Source: Nocardia jinanensis (GTDB lineage: Bacteria > Actinomycetota > Actinomycetes > Mycobacteriales > Mycobacteriaceae). Taken from it: DNA of 64,000 bases. The stretch's first letter is position 1; each line of letters begins with the position of its first letter. The notes beneath the pieces were generated by a model, which was not told the DNA's origin, did not search any database, and worked only from the letters and a program-made list of their open reading frames with translations. Shown piece by piece: positions 54,242 through 63,670 of the stretch. The stretch is from assembly GCF_014645735.1 (NCBI RefSeq), contig NZ_BMMH01000002.1, positions 620,001-684,000 of the forward strand, read 5' to 3'. Both the position numbers and the translations under genes were made by a program.

Positions 54242-55417
54242 ATGCCTTCCCGAGCCCCCACTGTCGACCGGCTGCGCCCCTTCGCCGCCACTATCTTCGC
54301 CGAGATGACCGAACTCGCGGTCCGCCACGAGGCGATTAACCTGGGGCAGGGTTTCCCGGACAGCGATGGGCCCGCGGATATGCTCGAGGTGGCCCGCGAA
54401 GCGATCGCCGACGGTCTCAATCAGTACCCGCCGGGCCGCGGGATGCCGGTGCTGCGCCACGCGATCGCCGCGGACCGCGCCCGCCGCTACGGCACCGGCT
54501 ACGACCCGGATACCGAGGTGCTGGTGACGGTGGGCGCCACCGAGGCGGTCAGCGCCGCGGTGCTCGGATTGGTGGAACCCGGCTCGGAAGTGGTGCTGAT
54601 CGAGCCCTACTACGACTCCTACCCCGCGGCGGTGGCCCTGGCCGGCGCACGGCGGCGCACCGCACGACTGGTCGCCGACGGCGACCGTTTCGTACTCGAC
54701 CGCGACAGTCTGCGCGCCGCGATCACTCCGGCCACCCGCATGCTGATCCTGAACTCACCGCACAACCCCACCGGGACGGTTCTGGATCGCGCCGATCTGG
54801 CGGCGATCGCCGAGCTGGCGTGCGAACACGATCTGCTGGTTCTCACCGACGAGGTGTACGAGCATCTCGTCTACGACGACGCCGAACATCTGAGCATCGC
54901 CACATTCCCCGGGATGGCCGAGCGGACGCTGGTGGTGTCGAGTGCCGCGAAGACGTTCAGTGTCACCGGCTGGAAAATCGGCTGGATCTGTGGCGCGGCG
55001 CCCCTGATCGACGCGGTGCTCGCCGCCAAACAGTTTCTCACCTTCGTCGGTGGTGGCCCGTTCCAGCCCGCGGTCGCGCACGCGCTGACCCATGAACTCG
55101 ACTGGGTGGCCCGGCTCCGCACCACTCTCTCCGAGCAGCGATTGCGTCTGTCCGCCGCGCTCACCGATACGGGTTTCCGGGTACATCCGAGCGCTGGTAG
55201 CTATTTTGTCTGCGCCGATATCCGTCCACTGGGCGCGGACGACGGGGTGCGGTTCTGCCGGGAACTGCCCGGACGCCTCGGCGTCGCCGCCGTGCCGGTA
55301 AGCGTTTTCAGCGACGATCCGGACTCGTGGCGGCATCTCGTCCGGTTCACCTTCTGTAAGCGGCGGCAGACGTTGGACGAGGGCGTGCGGCGCCTGCGGT
55401 CGGCGAGCACCACCTAG
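54242..55417 (+). CDS. dapC: Class I/II aminotransferase, DapC-like
   Basis: PLP enzyme of 391 residues. Lys237 in SSAAKTFSVTGWKIG is the cofactor lysine, Asp203 in LTDEVYEHL pairs with the pyridine, and NSPHNPTG (171-178) is the usual loop. It is very similar in my memory to mycobacterial Rv0858c, assigned as N-succinyldiaminopimelate aminotransferase of the lysine/peptidoglycan pathway; a kynurenine-type activity is the main alternative. Confidence 0.85.
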   Translation: MPSRAPTVDRLRPFAATIFAEMTELAVRHEAINLGQGFPDSDGPADMLEVAREAIADGLNQYPPGRGMPVLRHAIAADRARRYGTGYDPDTEVLVTVGATEAVSAAVLGLVEPGSEVVLIEPYYDSYPAAVALAGARRRTARLVADGDRFVLDRDSLRAAITPATRMLILNSPHNPTGTVLDRADLAAIAELACEHDLLVLTDEVYEHLVYDDAEHLSIATFPGMAERTLVVSSAAKTFSVTGWKIGWICGAAPLIDAVLAAKQFLTFVGGGPFQPAVAHALTHELDWVARLRTTLSEQRLRLSAALTDTGFRVHPSAGSYFVCADIRPLGADDGVRFCRELPGRLGVAAVPVSVFSDDPDSWRHLVRFTFCKRRQTLDEGVRRLRSASTT

Positions 55418-55459
55418 CGGGTCGCGGGATATCGATGGCCACCTGCCCGCGCGGCCGGG

Positions 55460-57211
55460 TCAGCGCGGCGCCCGCAACATCCGTCCGGCCGCGTCCACAG
55501 CCGGACCGGAACTACCCGCGTCGGCGATGAACACCGCGAACGCGAGATCGTCCTGGATTCCGATGAACCAGCCGTGCGCCTTGCTGTTGTCGCCGTATTC
55601 GGCGGTGCCGGTCTTACCCAGCAGGCCCGGAATATCGGCGAGCTGGGTGGCGGTTCCCGCGGAGATGGTCTCCCGCATCATGGTTTTCAGATCCCCGGTA
55701 ACCGAGGCGGGCAGCGGTGGCGGTGTCCGATCGGGCCTGCCCGGAGAGCCCCCCGCCACCACCGGTGCCGGGGTGGATCCGTGCGCCACGGACGCCGCCA
55801 CCAGTGCCATCCCGAACGGCGAGGCCGTCACCTGTCCCTGACCGATACTGGCCTCCACCCGCTCGGCCGGGGTCCGCGCGACCGGAACGCTTCCCGTCAC
55901 GGTGGTCAGTCCGGGCGTCACGTAGTCCACACCGAGTCCGAGACGCTCCGCGGTGTTCTTCAGTGCCTCCGGCGGTAACCCCACCGCGAGCCCGGCCATG
56001 GTGGTGTTGCAGGACCGGGCGAATGCGGTGTGCAGCGGCACCTGCCCCAGATCGAAACTGTCGTCGTTGGGGATGCGGCGACCTTCGATATCGGCGACAC
56101 CGGGGCAGGGCAGCACGGTGTCGGGTGTGGCGCGCCCCGCGTCCAGCACGGCGGCGGCGGTGACCGTTTTGAATGTCGACCCCGGCGGATACAGACCGGT
56201 GAGCGCGATCGGGCCCTCGGTATCGGCCGCGGCGTTCTGCCCGACCGCGAGGATCGCGCCGGTCGAGGGCCGGATGGCGACTATCGCCGCGGGAGTGGTG
56301 ATGGGATCCAGGGCGGTTTTTGCGGCGCGTTGCAATCCGACATCGATGGTCGACCGGATATCGGCGGTGGGGCGCGGATCCGCACCGGCGATCCGTGTCG
56401 TGCCGTCGGCTGTCTGCGCACGCACGGCCCAGCCCGCGGCGTCGTCGGCCTGTTGCTGCCAGAGTTCGCTCAGGCCGGACAGGGTCGGCGCGGACATCGC
56501 CTTATCGGTGGTCAGCAATCGTGTTTGCGGGGCGAGGGTCACCCCGCGGGTCGCGCTCAGCGCGTCACGGATCGGCGCGATATCGGCTTCGCGCAGGCTG
56601 ATCGCGGTCACCGGTTTGCCCTGGGCGGCGGTCAGATCGGCGTCCAATGAGGCCGTGGTGATCCCGGGGGCGAACGTTGCGAGCAGACCCGCCGCCTCGG
56701 CGGTGTCCGCGCCGGGCGCCAACTGCACCAGCGTCACCACCTGTTCGGTCATGAGTTCACCGCCCGCGGCATCGAGCACTCGGGCAGGTTGCGGATAGAC
56801 CGGTGCGTAACTCAGTGGGCCGGTATCGAGACCCGGCGCGACGGTGGCCGGATTCCAGTGCACCTTCCAGCCGTCCGCGGTCTCACCGGCGGTGCCGGTG
56901 GTGGTGTACTTCCATTCTCTGCGCCCGTCGGGGCCGAATTTCCAGGTCACATCGAGGGTGAAGGTATCGTCGCGCACATCGGCGACCTCGAAGGTCGCTT
57001 CTCTGCCCAGTCCGTCGTAGAGCGAACCGAGGGTGTCGCGGGCCCGCGCCGGATCATCGGTGAGCGCGGCAGCGGCACCGATATCGTCGCTGTCGAGGGC
57101 TTCGGTGAAGCGGTCGGCGACGGTGTCCGGCTCGGGCGGCTCCGAGGAGCAACCGGCCAGCGCCAGACCGAGGGCGGTCAGGAGGACGACGAGTTTCCGA
57201 TCGGTGCGCAC
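55460..57211 (-). CDS. Penicillin-binding lipoprotein (transpeptidase)
   Basis: Class B-like PBP of 583 residues, anchored outside the membrane by lipobox LALAGC (Cys21). An NTF2-like MecR1-type N-terminal domain (28-125), a PBP dimer domain and the transpeptidase domain follow. Active-site motifs are complete: STFK (Ser345, Lys348), SCN (400-402), KTG (533-535). It resembles mycobacterial Rv2864c. The GTG start has only a weak ribosome site. The first domain is the type linked to beta-lactam tolerance in other species. Confidence 0.9.
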   Translation of the reverse strand: MRTDRKLVVLLTALGLALAGCSSEPPEPDTVADRFTEALDSDDIGAAAALTDDPARARDTLGSLYDGLGREATFEVADVRDDTFTLDVTWKFGPDGRREWKYTTTGTAGETADGWKVHWNPATVAPGLDTGPLSYAPVYPQPARVLDAAGGELMTEQVVTLVQLAPGADTAEAAGLLATFAPGITTASLDADLTAAQGKPVTAISLREADIAPIRDALSATRGVTLAPQTRLLTTDKAMSAPTLSGLSELWQQQADDAAGWAVRAQTADGTTRIAGADPRPTADIRSTIDVGLQRAAKTALDPITTPAAIVAIRPSTGAILAVGQNAAADTEGPIALTGLYPPGSTFKTVTAAAVLDAGRATPDTVLPCPGVADIEGRRIPNDDSFDLGQVPLHTAFARSCNTTMAGLAVGLPPEALKNTAERLGLGVDYVTPGLTTVTGSVPVARTPAERVEASIGQGQVTASPFGMALVAASVAHGSTPAPVVAGGSPGRPDRTPPPLPASVTGDLKTMMRETISAGTATQLADIPGLLGKTGTAEYGDNSKAHGWFIGIQDDLAFAVFIADAGSSGPAVDAAGRMLRAPR

Positions 57212-57469
57212 CGGTTCGACTGTATCGACCGCGACCGCGGCAGGGGCGGATGGCCGAGGTTCTCGTGTTGCGCCACCATCGCACAGCCGGTCACATCAGG
57301 TCCGGCCCCGGACAAATCGGTGGTGCCCGGCAGACCGGTGCCGAGATGGTCCCCCGTCGGCGGGGCTACCGTTTGGCGCGCACCGAGACACGCGGGGCCG
57401 GCGCGCCGGCCGATTCCGGGCGGGGTCTGGTGTTCGTGACGAACCGCTGACGCCTGTCGGGACCGGCGG

Positions 57470-58210
57470 CTACGCGGTCAAGGTGCGCGCGAAGAGTTCA
57501 CGCAGTTCGCGATAGTGCCGTTCCGCGCCTTCCTCCTGGTACGCGGCCGTATCGGCCATCGTGTAGCCGTGTACCGCGCCCGGATACACCGCGGTGCGGT
57601 AATCGATCCCGGCGGCCTGTAACGCGGTGTCGAACGCGGCGATCTGTTCCGAGGTGTTGGACGAATCGTTGTCGGCGTGTCCCGCCAGTACCGCCGCCCG
57701 GATCCCGGGCAGCTCGAGGTGGGGGCTGCCGGGATCGCCGGTGACGATGCCGCCGGTATGGAACAGGCCGATCGCGGCGACCTCGTCGGGCCGATGCGCG
57801 GCGAGTCGCAGAGCGGCAAGCCCACCGAAGCAGTAGCCGGTCGCCCCCACGGTCCGCCCGGCGATGCCGGGGAGACCGTGTAGCGCCGCCAGCCACCTCT
57901 CGCCGTCCGCACGCACGATCTCCGGGGTCAACCGGTGTACCCGGTCCATGACACCGGAAGCGAAGAAAGCCTGCCGGCTCTCCGGATCGTTCAGATCGCC
58001 GGTCGGAGCCAGATCCACGGCTCGCCCGTCCCGCCAGAACACATTGGGCGCCATTACCACATGACCCCAGGACGCGATCCGGTCCGCGATGCGCTCGATC
58101 TGGGGTCGCAGACCGATCGCGTCCTGATAGAGCAGGACCCCCGGGCCGGCGTCTCCCGCCACATACGCTTCCGCGGACCCATCGGACATTGCGATCTCGA
58201 TCGTCGTCAC
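57470..58210 (-). CDS. Dienelactone hydrolase family protein
   Basis: Alpha/beta hydrolase of 246 residues with a cysteine nucleophile, Cys127 in GATGYCFGG, the hallmark of the family; an Asp in AGHADNDSS and His in GAVHGYTM complete the triad. GTG at 58210 is preferred over 58228 because TAGGG precedes it. Next to it lies a CinA gene 45 bases upstream on the same strand, so they may be cotranscribed. Substrate unknown. Confidence 0.88.
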   Translation of the reverse strand: MTTIEIAMSDGSAEAYVAGDAGPGVLLYQDAIGLRPQIERIADRIASWGHVVMAPNVFWRDGRAVDLAPTGDLNDPESRQAFFASGVMDRVHRLTPEIVRADGERWLAALHGLPGIAGRTVGATGYCFGGLAALRLAAHRPDEVAAIGLFHTGGIVTGDPGSPHLELPGIRAAVLAGHADNDSSNTSEQIAAFDTALQAAGIDYRTAVYPGAVHGYTMADTAAYQEEGAERHYRELRELFARTLTA

Positions 58211-58255
58211 AATCGTGACCCTACCCAACGACTTCCCGGCCGAGCAGGGCAGCGT

Positions 58256-58759
58256 TCACCCGGGAGCGCCCGGGCGGGCTCGCGGTTTTCGTGCCGCGTC
58301 GAGCAATAATCGCACCGCATGGTCGACCACTTGGTCCAGGATTTCGGCGGGCTCACCCTCGAACACCCGGAATTCCGCGGTGACCTCGCCGTCGGCGGCG
58401 ACGGCGAACCACACCGAACCCGGTTCCTGCCCGTCCTGCGGATCCGGACCACCCGCCCCGGTCACCCCCACGGCCACAGTCGCCTCGAACAGTGTCCGGA
58501 CTCCCTCGGCCATCGCGCGCGCCGCCGCCTCGCAGACCACCGGACCTTCGGGAACACCGAGCACATGATGTTTCACCGCGCGGCTGTATGCCACCACCGC
58601 ACCGCGGAACCACTCCCCCGAGTTGTTCGCGGCGCCCAGCGCCGCCGCGAGCTGACCGGAGGTCAGCGATTCCGCGACCGCCACCCGGATTCCGGTACGG
58701 CCCGCGATAGCGGCCAGTTCCTCGGCGTGGTCACGAGCTCGCCCCGATACAGCCGGCAC
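58256..58759 (-). CDS. CinA C-terminal domain protein (nicotinamide-nucleotide amidase, PncC-like)
   Basis: A 167-residue stand-alone CinA C-terminal domain: VAVAESLTSGQLAAALG (about 26-42), FRGAVVAYSRAVKHHVLGV and VGVTGAGGPD are diagnostic. It deamidates NMN to NaMN in NAD recycling. The N-terminal pyrophosphatase domain of full CinA is absent, as in PncC. GTG start with AAGGAG 6 bases upstream. Confidence 0.88.
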   Translation of the reverse strand: MPAVSGRARDHAEELAAIAGRTGIRVAVAESLTSGQLAAALGAANNSGEWFRGAVVAYSRAVKHHVLGVPEGPVVCEAAARAMAEGVRTLFEATVAVGVTGAGGPDPQDGQEPGSVWFAVAADGEVTAEFRVFEGEPAEILDQVVDHAVRLLLDAARKPRARPGAPG

Positions 58760-58780
58760 AAGAACTCCTTCCGATTCGGA

Positions 58781-58933
58781 TCACTCGGTCGCCGCCGAGA
58801 TCCAATGTGAGTCGAAGAGTGCCCGATCCGCGGCGGCGACCTCGTCGAGACTCCACCGCCGGCCCGCGCGGACAGCGGACCTCGTTCGGTCGGCTTCGCA
58901 GTGGATACCGATAGGAACCCGTCGGTCAGTCAC
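58781..58933 (-). CDS. Possible 50-residue protein coupled to a small membrane protein
   Basis: GTG at 58933 overlaps the upstream stop by eight bases. The product (VTDRRVPIGIHCEADRTRSA ... ADRALFDSHWISAATE) ends just before the CinA gene. No family is recognised. Support is only position and codon composition. Confidence 0.35.
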   Translation of the reverse strand: MTDRRVPIGIHCEADRTRSAVRAGRRWSLDEVAAADRALFDSHWISAATE

Positions 58934-59135
58934 CGAAACTCCAGTCACCGTCCCAATCCCCGTAATCCCGGTCGCCCCGGTTACGACGCCGCCCCGCGGA
59001 TCGGTCACCGAAGGCCGTACGGCGTTCCTCGCGCCGCCGGTCGTACCGACGGTCGAGCACCGAGACGACGACAGCCCAGAGGACGGAAATGGCGGAGAAG
59101 CACAGGATCACGACAACCCATACCAGCAGACCCAT
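58926..59135 (-). CDS. Small single-pass membrane protein with charged tail
   Basis: A 69-residue protein: one helix (MGLLVWVVVILCFSAISVLWAVVVSVL) and a tail rich in Arg and Asp (RRYDRRREERR ... GDRDYGDWDGDW). GAGAG directly precedes the ATG. Such helix-plus-charged-tail proteins are common near envelope genes, but I cannot assign a role. Confidence 0.55.
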   Translation of the reverse strand: MGLLVWVVVILCFSAISVLWAVVVSVLDRRYDRRREERRTAFGDRSAGRRRNRGDRDYGDWDGDWSFGD

Positions 59136-59308
59136 CTCTCGACGGTAGCGGGGAGAACCCGGCCCGGCACGCACTTTCCGCGGCACGTCCGCCACCCACC
59201 TGCGGATTCACGAGATACCCTGCCATCGCTACAGTCTCTGCGTGTGACGCCGAGCCACGAACCGGGACCGGCCGCGGGCTCCACAAGCCGCCTGTGGATA
59301 TCGGCGAT

Positions 59309-61081
59309 TCAGGGTCGCTTGTCCGGGAACACCGGCACATCGTCGTCCCACGGCTGCCGCACGACCATATCGGCGACCCGCACCGAACCACTTTCGATCT
59401 CACCGGTCGCCGCATCCACCAGCCGATAGCGCTGGGTCTGCCGATGGATCGGCTGTGCGTCCAGCAGCACCACCCGCACCTCGCCCGGCTCGAACCCACA
59501 GCGCTGCTGCAGTGCGGCGATCAGCTGCTCGCTGTGCAGATGACCGTCCCCGAAGTTCCAGCCCAGGGCCGTGGAACAGATCCGCTCACCGTCGGTGAGG
59601 ACATAGTCGGCCTCGTCGTGATCGGCCATGGCCCGGTGGGCCAGCGTGAACAGCGCTTTGCCGTGGGTATTGAAGGCGCGGAAGGCATAGCCGAGATACA
59701 ACGGGATCTGCGCGGCCTCCGGACTCCCGTAGAAGCGCTGCAACTGCGCGGCCGGCATGGTGGCGACCGCGACGATCCCCGCGCGGATCTTCGCGTCGGC
59801 CGACGGCCGGATACACCACAGCGTGGTGTCCCAGTTGCCGGCGTAGTACCGCATCCCCGGCAGGAACGAGACCTTCCGCGGGAAGAAGTTCCCGAGCGCG
59901 ACCACACCCGCGAGAGCGATCAGCAGCAGCACCACGGGCACCGGGTTGCCCACCGCGGAGACGCCGATATCGGCATGCGCGACGAACAGTGTCAAGACGC
60001 CGAAGATCATGAAAACGTTCCACTCGAGCGGCACCCCCATCGGGATCGCCGTGAGGATCACCAGGTGGAAACAGATCAGCGCGGTGGCGGCGAGCACGGT
60101 CGGCCACCCACCGTGCGAGAAGAACAGCACCAGCGGCGCGCACATCTCCACCGCGGTACCGCCGTGCGCGAACCACCGTGACAGCTTTCCCGGCCGCAGA
60201 TCGTCGGGGAACCGCTCGAAGAACAGCCGTTTGAGGACCCGCGGCCGCACCACCGGACTGTTCGACATCATCGTGGCGACCACGAACGGGAAGTGCTTGT
60301 TCAGCTTCGATACCGCCGCGCCGACCCAGATGACGACGAAAACAACCTTGGCTCCGACGATCAGGTCCGCCCCGCCGAAGAGGAACGTGACAGCGAGGGC
60401 CGCGTACACCTCACCACGCGCAGCCAGGAAAATCGTCTTGTCGCGAAGTCCGAGCAGCGCCAGCAGGCCGAGCACCACCGCGATCTGCCAGGTGGGCAGG
60501 ACACCGACGGACGTATCGAGCGAGGCGTCCGGCCCCGTTCCATTCGAAACCAGTGCCACCGGCAACATGATCAGCAGCGCGGCGTACAGCACCACTTCGA
60601 ACAGCGTGCGGCGGGTGCCCCGGGTGCCCGGCACCCGGTCCGGCCACGGTGGCAGGCGAATCGTGCCCGGTCGCAACCAGTACAGGAGCGACCCCATCGG
60701 CGGGAAGAACCGGTTGTTCAGCGGACCGAACCCGCAGCCGAGACCGACGACCTCGAAAAGCATCGTGAACAACACGACCTTCTGGAACACGATCGGCTCC
60801 GACCACCACGTACCGACCGAGGTGAATCCGTCGATACCCGCGGTGGTCAGCGCGAACAACCATCCGCCGAGGATGTAGAGCCCGATCTTGCCGACGTAGC
60901 AGAGATACAGGATCACCGGCGTGCCGAACCCGACCTCGGCCCAGTGCCGCGCCATCGGACGGATCCTCTCCGCCCGGGTCCCGCTGCTCCATTCGTCGAA
61001 GTCGACCACCGGCAGGTTCGGCCGGAGAATGCCGAACAACCGATCCGTTCCACCCACTGCGTTCTCGTTCCCGTATGCCAT
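59309..61081 (-). CDS. DUF3556 polytopic membrane protein
   Basis: A 590-residue protein with around ten helices. The opening GILRPNLPVVDFDEW, ARHWAEVGFGTPVILYL and LNKHFPFVVATMMSNSP are typical of DUF3556 proteins of mycobacteria and relatives. The last 150 residues are soluble (FRAFNTHGKALFTLAHRA ... VVRQPWDDD). It vaguely recalls HTTM/carboxylase-like membrane enzymes, but no function is established. It lies beside a TetR stub, as though its former regulator were lost. Confidence 0.82.
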   Translation of the reverse strand: MAYGNENAVGGTDRLFGILRPNLPVVDFDEWSSGTRAERIRPMARHWAEVGFGTPVILYLCYVGKIGLYILGGWLFALTTAGIDGFTSVGTWWSEPIVFQKVVLFTMLFEVVGLGCGFGPLNNRFFPPMGSLLYWLRPGTIRLPPWPDRVPGTRGTRRTLFEVVLYAALLIMLPVALVSNGTGPDASLDTSVGVLPTWQIAVVLGLLALLGLRDKTIFLAARGEVYAALAVTFLFGGADLIVGAKVVFVVIWVGAAVSKLNKHFPFVVATMMSNSPVVRPRVLKRLFFERFPDDLRPGKLSRWFAHGGTAVEMCAPLVLFFSHGGWPTVLAATALICFHLVILTAIPMGVPLEWNVFMIFGVLTLFVAHADIGVSAVGNPVPVVLLLIALAGVVALGNFFPRKVSFLPGMRYYAGNWDTTLWCIRPSADAKIRAGIVAVATMPAAQLQRFYGSPEAAQIPLYLGYAFRAFNTHGKALFTLAHRAMADHDEADYVLTDGERICSTALGWNFGDGHLHSEQLIAALQQRCGFEPGEVRVVLLDAQPIHRQTQRYRLVDAATGEIESGSVRVADMVVRQPWDDDVPVFPDKRP

Positions 61082-61301
61082 TCGATCAACTCGATCATCG
61101 CACCACTGCTGCCGCCGATGAGCGAGAACGACCGCGCAACCTGGAAGCGTGGCGCCGCATCATCATCGAACAAGGCGCCGATCCGGCACCGCCGCGCAAT
61201 CATCACCCGCTACGGGATCCGACGTGCGGAAACAGGGCGCCATGGATCGACGACCACTTCCGCCTCGAGCGTTTCCGACGGCCTGCGGTAAGTGCCGATC
61301 C

Positions 61302-61403
61302 ATGCCGGACGAGACCGAGGAGCGGCCTTACCACCACGGGAATCTCCGCGCCGCACTGCTGGACGCCCGGCGAGTGTCGTCAGGGCGTCGCTTGTCTCGA
61401 TAA
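61302..61403 (+). pseudogene. N-terminal stub of a TetR-family regulator
   Basis: ATG at 61302 begins PDETEERPYHHGNLRAALLDA, the classic opening of one TetR subgroup, then after 61367 the text changes to RRVSSGRRLSR and stops. The helix-turn-helix and ligand domain are gone. The remaining 61082-61514 interval holds the promoters of the flanking genes and nothing else recognisable. Confidence 0.6.
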
Positions 61404-61514
61404 GCCCGTCACCTGTCGCACGGCGGGCCCCGGCACCCGGAACGGCCCGCGACGGTTCGGCGGCCGGCACCTCGCCTCACCGGAGATCACACGCGACGCG
61501 CGTAGGGTCGCGCC

Positions 61515-63251
61515 ATGGCGACTGTTGCTCAGCACATGATCTCTGCGTTGCAGGTCAGCGGTGTCAGTCGTGTCTACGGGCTGCCCGGTGACAGTCTGAA
61601 CGGTTTCACCGACGCGATACGGCGATCGGGCGCCATCACGTGGGAGCATGTGCGGCACGAAGAGGCCGCCGCGTTCGCGGCGGCCGCGGATGCCGCGCTG
61701 ACGGGCCGGCTCGCCGTATGTGCCGGCAGCTGCGGGCCGGGCAACCTTCATCTCGTCAACGGACTCTACGACGCACAGCGGACCAGGGTCCCCGTACTGG
61801 CCGTCGCCGCACACATCCCGATCGGCGAGATCGGATCCGGATACTTTCAGGAGACTCACCCCGAGGAGTTGTTCCGCGAGTGCAGTGTGTACTGCGAACT
61901 CATCAGTAGTCCGCAATCGGCCCCGCGGGTGGTGGAGATGGCGATGCGGGCGGCGATCGAGGAAAACGGTGTCGCCGTCGTGGTGATCCCCGGTGAGGTA
62001 TTCCAGAGCCGTCTGTCCGGCGAGCGATGGAGCGGCCGGCCGGTGCTGCCCTCCCGGTCGGTGCTGCGGCCGGACGATTCCACGCTGCGCCGTGCGGCGG
62101 ATATCCTGAATGCCGGGTCGCGGGTGACGATTCTCGGCGGGGCCGGCACCGGCGGCGCCCACGCCGAGGTCATGGCTCTGGCCGATACTCTGCAATCTCC
62201 GGTCGTGCACGCGTTTCGCGGCAAGGAACACCTGGAGTACGACAACCCGTACGACGTGGGGATGACGGGATTGCTCGGGTACGCCTCGGGATACAAGGCG
62301 ATAAAAGAAGCCGATGTACTGCTGATGCTGGGCACCGACTTCCCGTATACGCAGTTCTATCCCGAGGACGCCGCGGTCGTCCAGGTCGATATCCGCGGCA
62401 GCCACCTCGGTCGGCGCACCCCGGTCGACGTCGGCATGGTCGGCAGCGTGAAGGACACGATCGACGCGCTGCTGCCGCTGCTGTCGCGGAAAGCCGACCG
62501 GACGCATCTGGACAAATCGCTGAAGCATTACCGGCGCACCCGTGAATCGCTGGACTCGCTGGCGGTCAACGACCGGGACCGCACACCTATCCGGCCCGAA
62601 TACGTCGCGGGCGTGGTGAACCGACTGGCCACCGACGACGCGGTGTTCACCTTCGACGTGGGGTCGCCGACGATCTGGGCGGCGCGTTACCTGACCATGA
62701 ACGGCCGGCGACGCCTGACCGGCTCGTTCACGCACGGCACCATGGCCTGCGCCTTGCCGCATGCGATCGGTGCGCAGACGGCCTACCGGGGACGCCAGGT
62801 GATCGCCTTCGCCGGGGACGGCGGACTGACGATGCTGTTCGGCGAACTGATCACGCTGCTGCAGAACGATCTACCGGTCAAGGTGATCGTGTTCGACAAT
62901 TCGTCGCTGAACTTCGTGGAGCTGGAGATGAAAGCGGCCGGGGTGGTGAACTTCGGTACCGACCTGAAGAACCCCGACTTCGGTGCCGTCGCCCGGGCGA
63001 TGGGGATCTGGGGGCGCCGTGTAGAACAGCCCGGGGACCTGGAACCGGCCATCGAGGAGGCCTTCGCACACGAGGGGCCCGCACTCGTCGACGTCGTCGT
63101 GGCACGGCAGGAACTGACGATTCCGCCGGCCGTCTCGGCAGAGCAGGCCAAAGGCTTCACCCTCTACGCCATTCGCACCATCCTCGCGGGCCGGGCCGAC
63201 GAACTGCTCGACCTGGTCACCACCAATGTCGCCCGACGTATTTTGGACTAG
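61515..63251 (+). CDS. poxB: Pyruvate:quinone oxidoreductase PoxB-like, ThDP enzyme
   Basis: Decarboxylates pyruvate to acetate with electrons to the quinone pool, at the membrane. The 578-residue protein has the VRHEEAAAFAA segment with the ThDP-activating Glu (49/50), an FAD-binding central domain (GAGTGGAHAEVMALAD), and the ThDP/Mg motif GDGGLTMLFGELITLLQN ... DNSSLN. Length fits PoxB. The C-terminus (VTTNVARRILD) is short of a clear membrane helix. It and Ndh both feed electrons to menaquinone. Acetolactate synthase is a less likely alternative. Confidence 0.88.
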   Translation: MATVAQHMISALQVSGVSRVYGLPGDSLNGFTDAIRRSGAITWEHVRHEEAAAFAAAADAALTGRLAVCAGSCGPGNLHLVNGLYDAQRTRVPVLAVAAHIPIGEIGSGYFQETHPEELFRECSVYCELISSPQSAPRVVEMAMRAAIEENGVAVVVIPGEVFQSRLSGERWSGRPVLPSRSVLRPDDSTLRRAADILNAGSRVTILGGAGTGGAHAEVMALADTLQSPVVHAFRGKEHLEYDNPYDVGMTGLLGYASGYKAIKEADVLLMLGTDFPYTQFYPEDAAVVQVDIRGSHLGRRTPVDVGMVGSVKDTIDALLPLLSRKADRTHLDKSLKHYRRTRESLDSLAVNDRDRTPIRPEYVAGVVNRLATDDAVFTFDVGSPTIWAARYLTMNGRRRLTGSFTHGTMACALPHAIGAQTAYRGRQVIAFAGDGGLTMLFGELITLLQNDLPVKVIVFDNSSLNFVELEMKAAGVVNFGTDLKNPDFGAVARAMGIWGRRVEQPGDLEPAIEEAFAHEGPALVDVVVARQELTIPPAVSAEQAKGFTLYAIRTILAGRADELLDLVTTNVARRILD

Positions 63252-63374
63252 CCCTGTCGCGGAAGATCCGCGCATCACCACTGGCGGTCGGTCCTCGCTA
63301 CCCTGCCACCACGGTCGCGGCGCGTGCCGAGATCTCCCGGCTGCCCGGAACGCGGCCGGCGGCGCGATGACCGC

Positions 63375-63473
63375 TCAGTTCAGCACGGCGTCGGCGGTGA
63401 TCGGGAGGGTACGTACACGCACCCCCGTCGCATGGTGCACGGCGTTGGCGATCGAGATCGCGCAGACGCGCCC
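63375..63473 (-). pseudogene. C-terminal tail of a xanthine dehydrogenase-type molybdenum subunit
   Basis: The last 32 codons read GRVCAISIANAVHHATGVRV then RTLPITADAVLN, matching the conserved end of the molybdopterin-binding subunit of xanthine dehydrogenase/aldehyde oxidase. The rest of that 700-residue protein is absent upstream. It lies just after poxB on the opposite strand. Confidence 0.6.
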
Positions 63474-63514
63474 CGGAAGCGACGAAGGTGGGGCCGGCGT
63501 GCTCCGCCCTCGGG

Positions 63515-63670
63515 TTATCGCCGCCCCTTCCCGCGAGCCGACCTGAGACGGGCGAAGGACCCGGACATGACGCGGCGCCACCAAGGGTCGAGCCGACTCG
63601 GGTCGGGCCAGCTGACAACATCCTGCTGATCGTCGCGTGAGGATCGCTGCCGCCTGAACTTGTCGACCAT
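63515..63670 (-). CDS. Small basic protein of unknown function
   Basis: A 51-residue product (MVDKFRRQRSSRDDQQDVVS ... RVMSGSFARLRSARGKGRR). The reason to list it is a strong ribosome site, AAGGAAGG, 3 bases before the ATG at 63670. Arg-rich and Trp-containing, no domain recognised. Confidence 0.4.
   Translation of the reverse strand: MVDKFRRQRSSRDDQQDVVSWPDPSRLDPWWRRVMSGSFARLRSARGKGRR

Noticed and set aside
59946..61291. Plus-strand frames opposite the DUF3556 gene
   Set aside because: Low-complexity charged text without homology, fully antisense to a recognised family.
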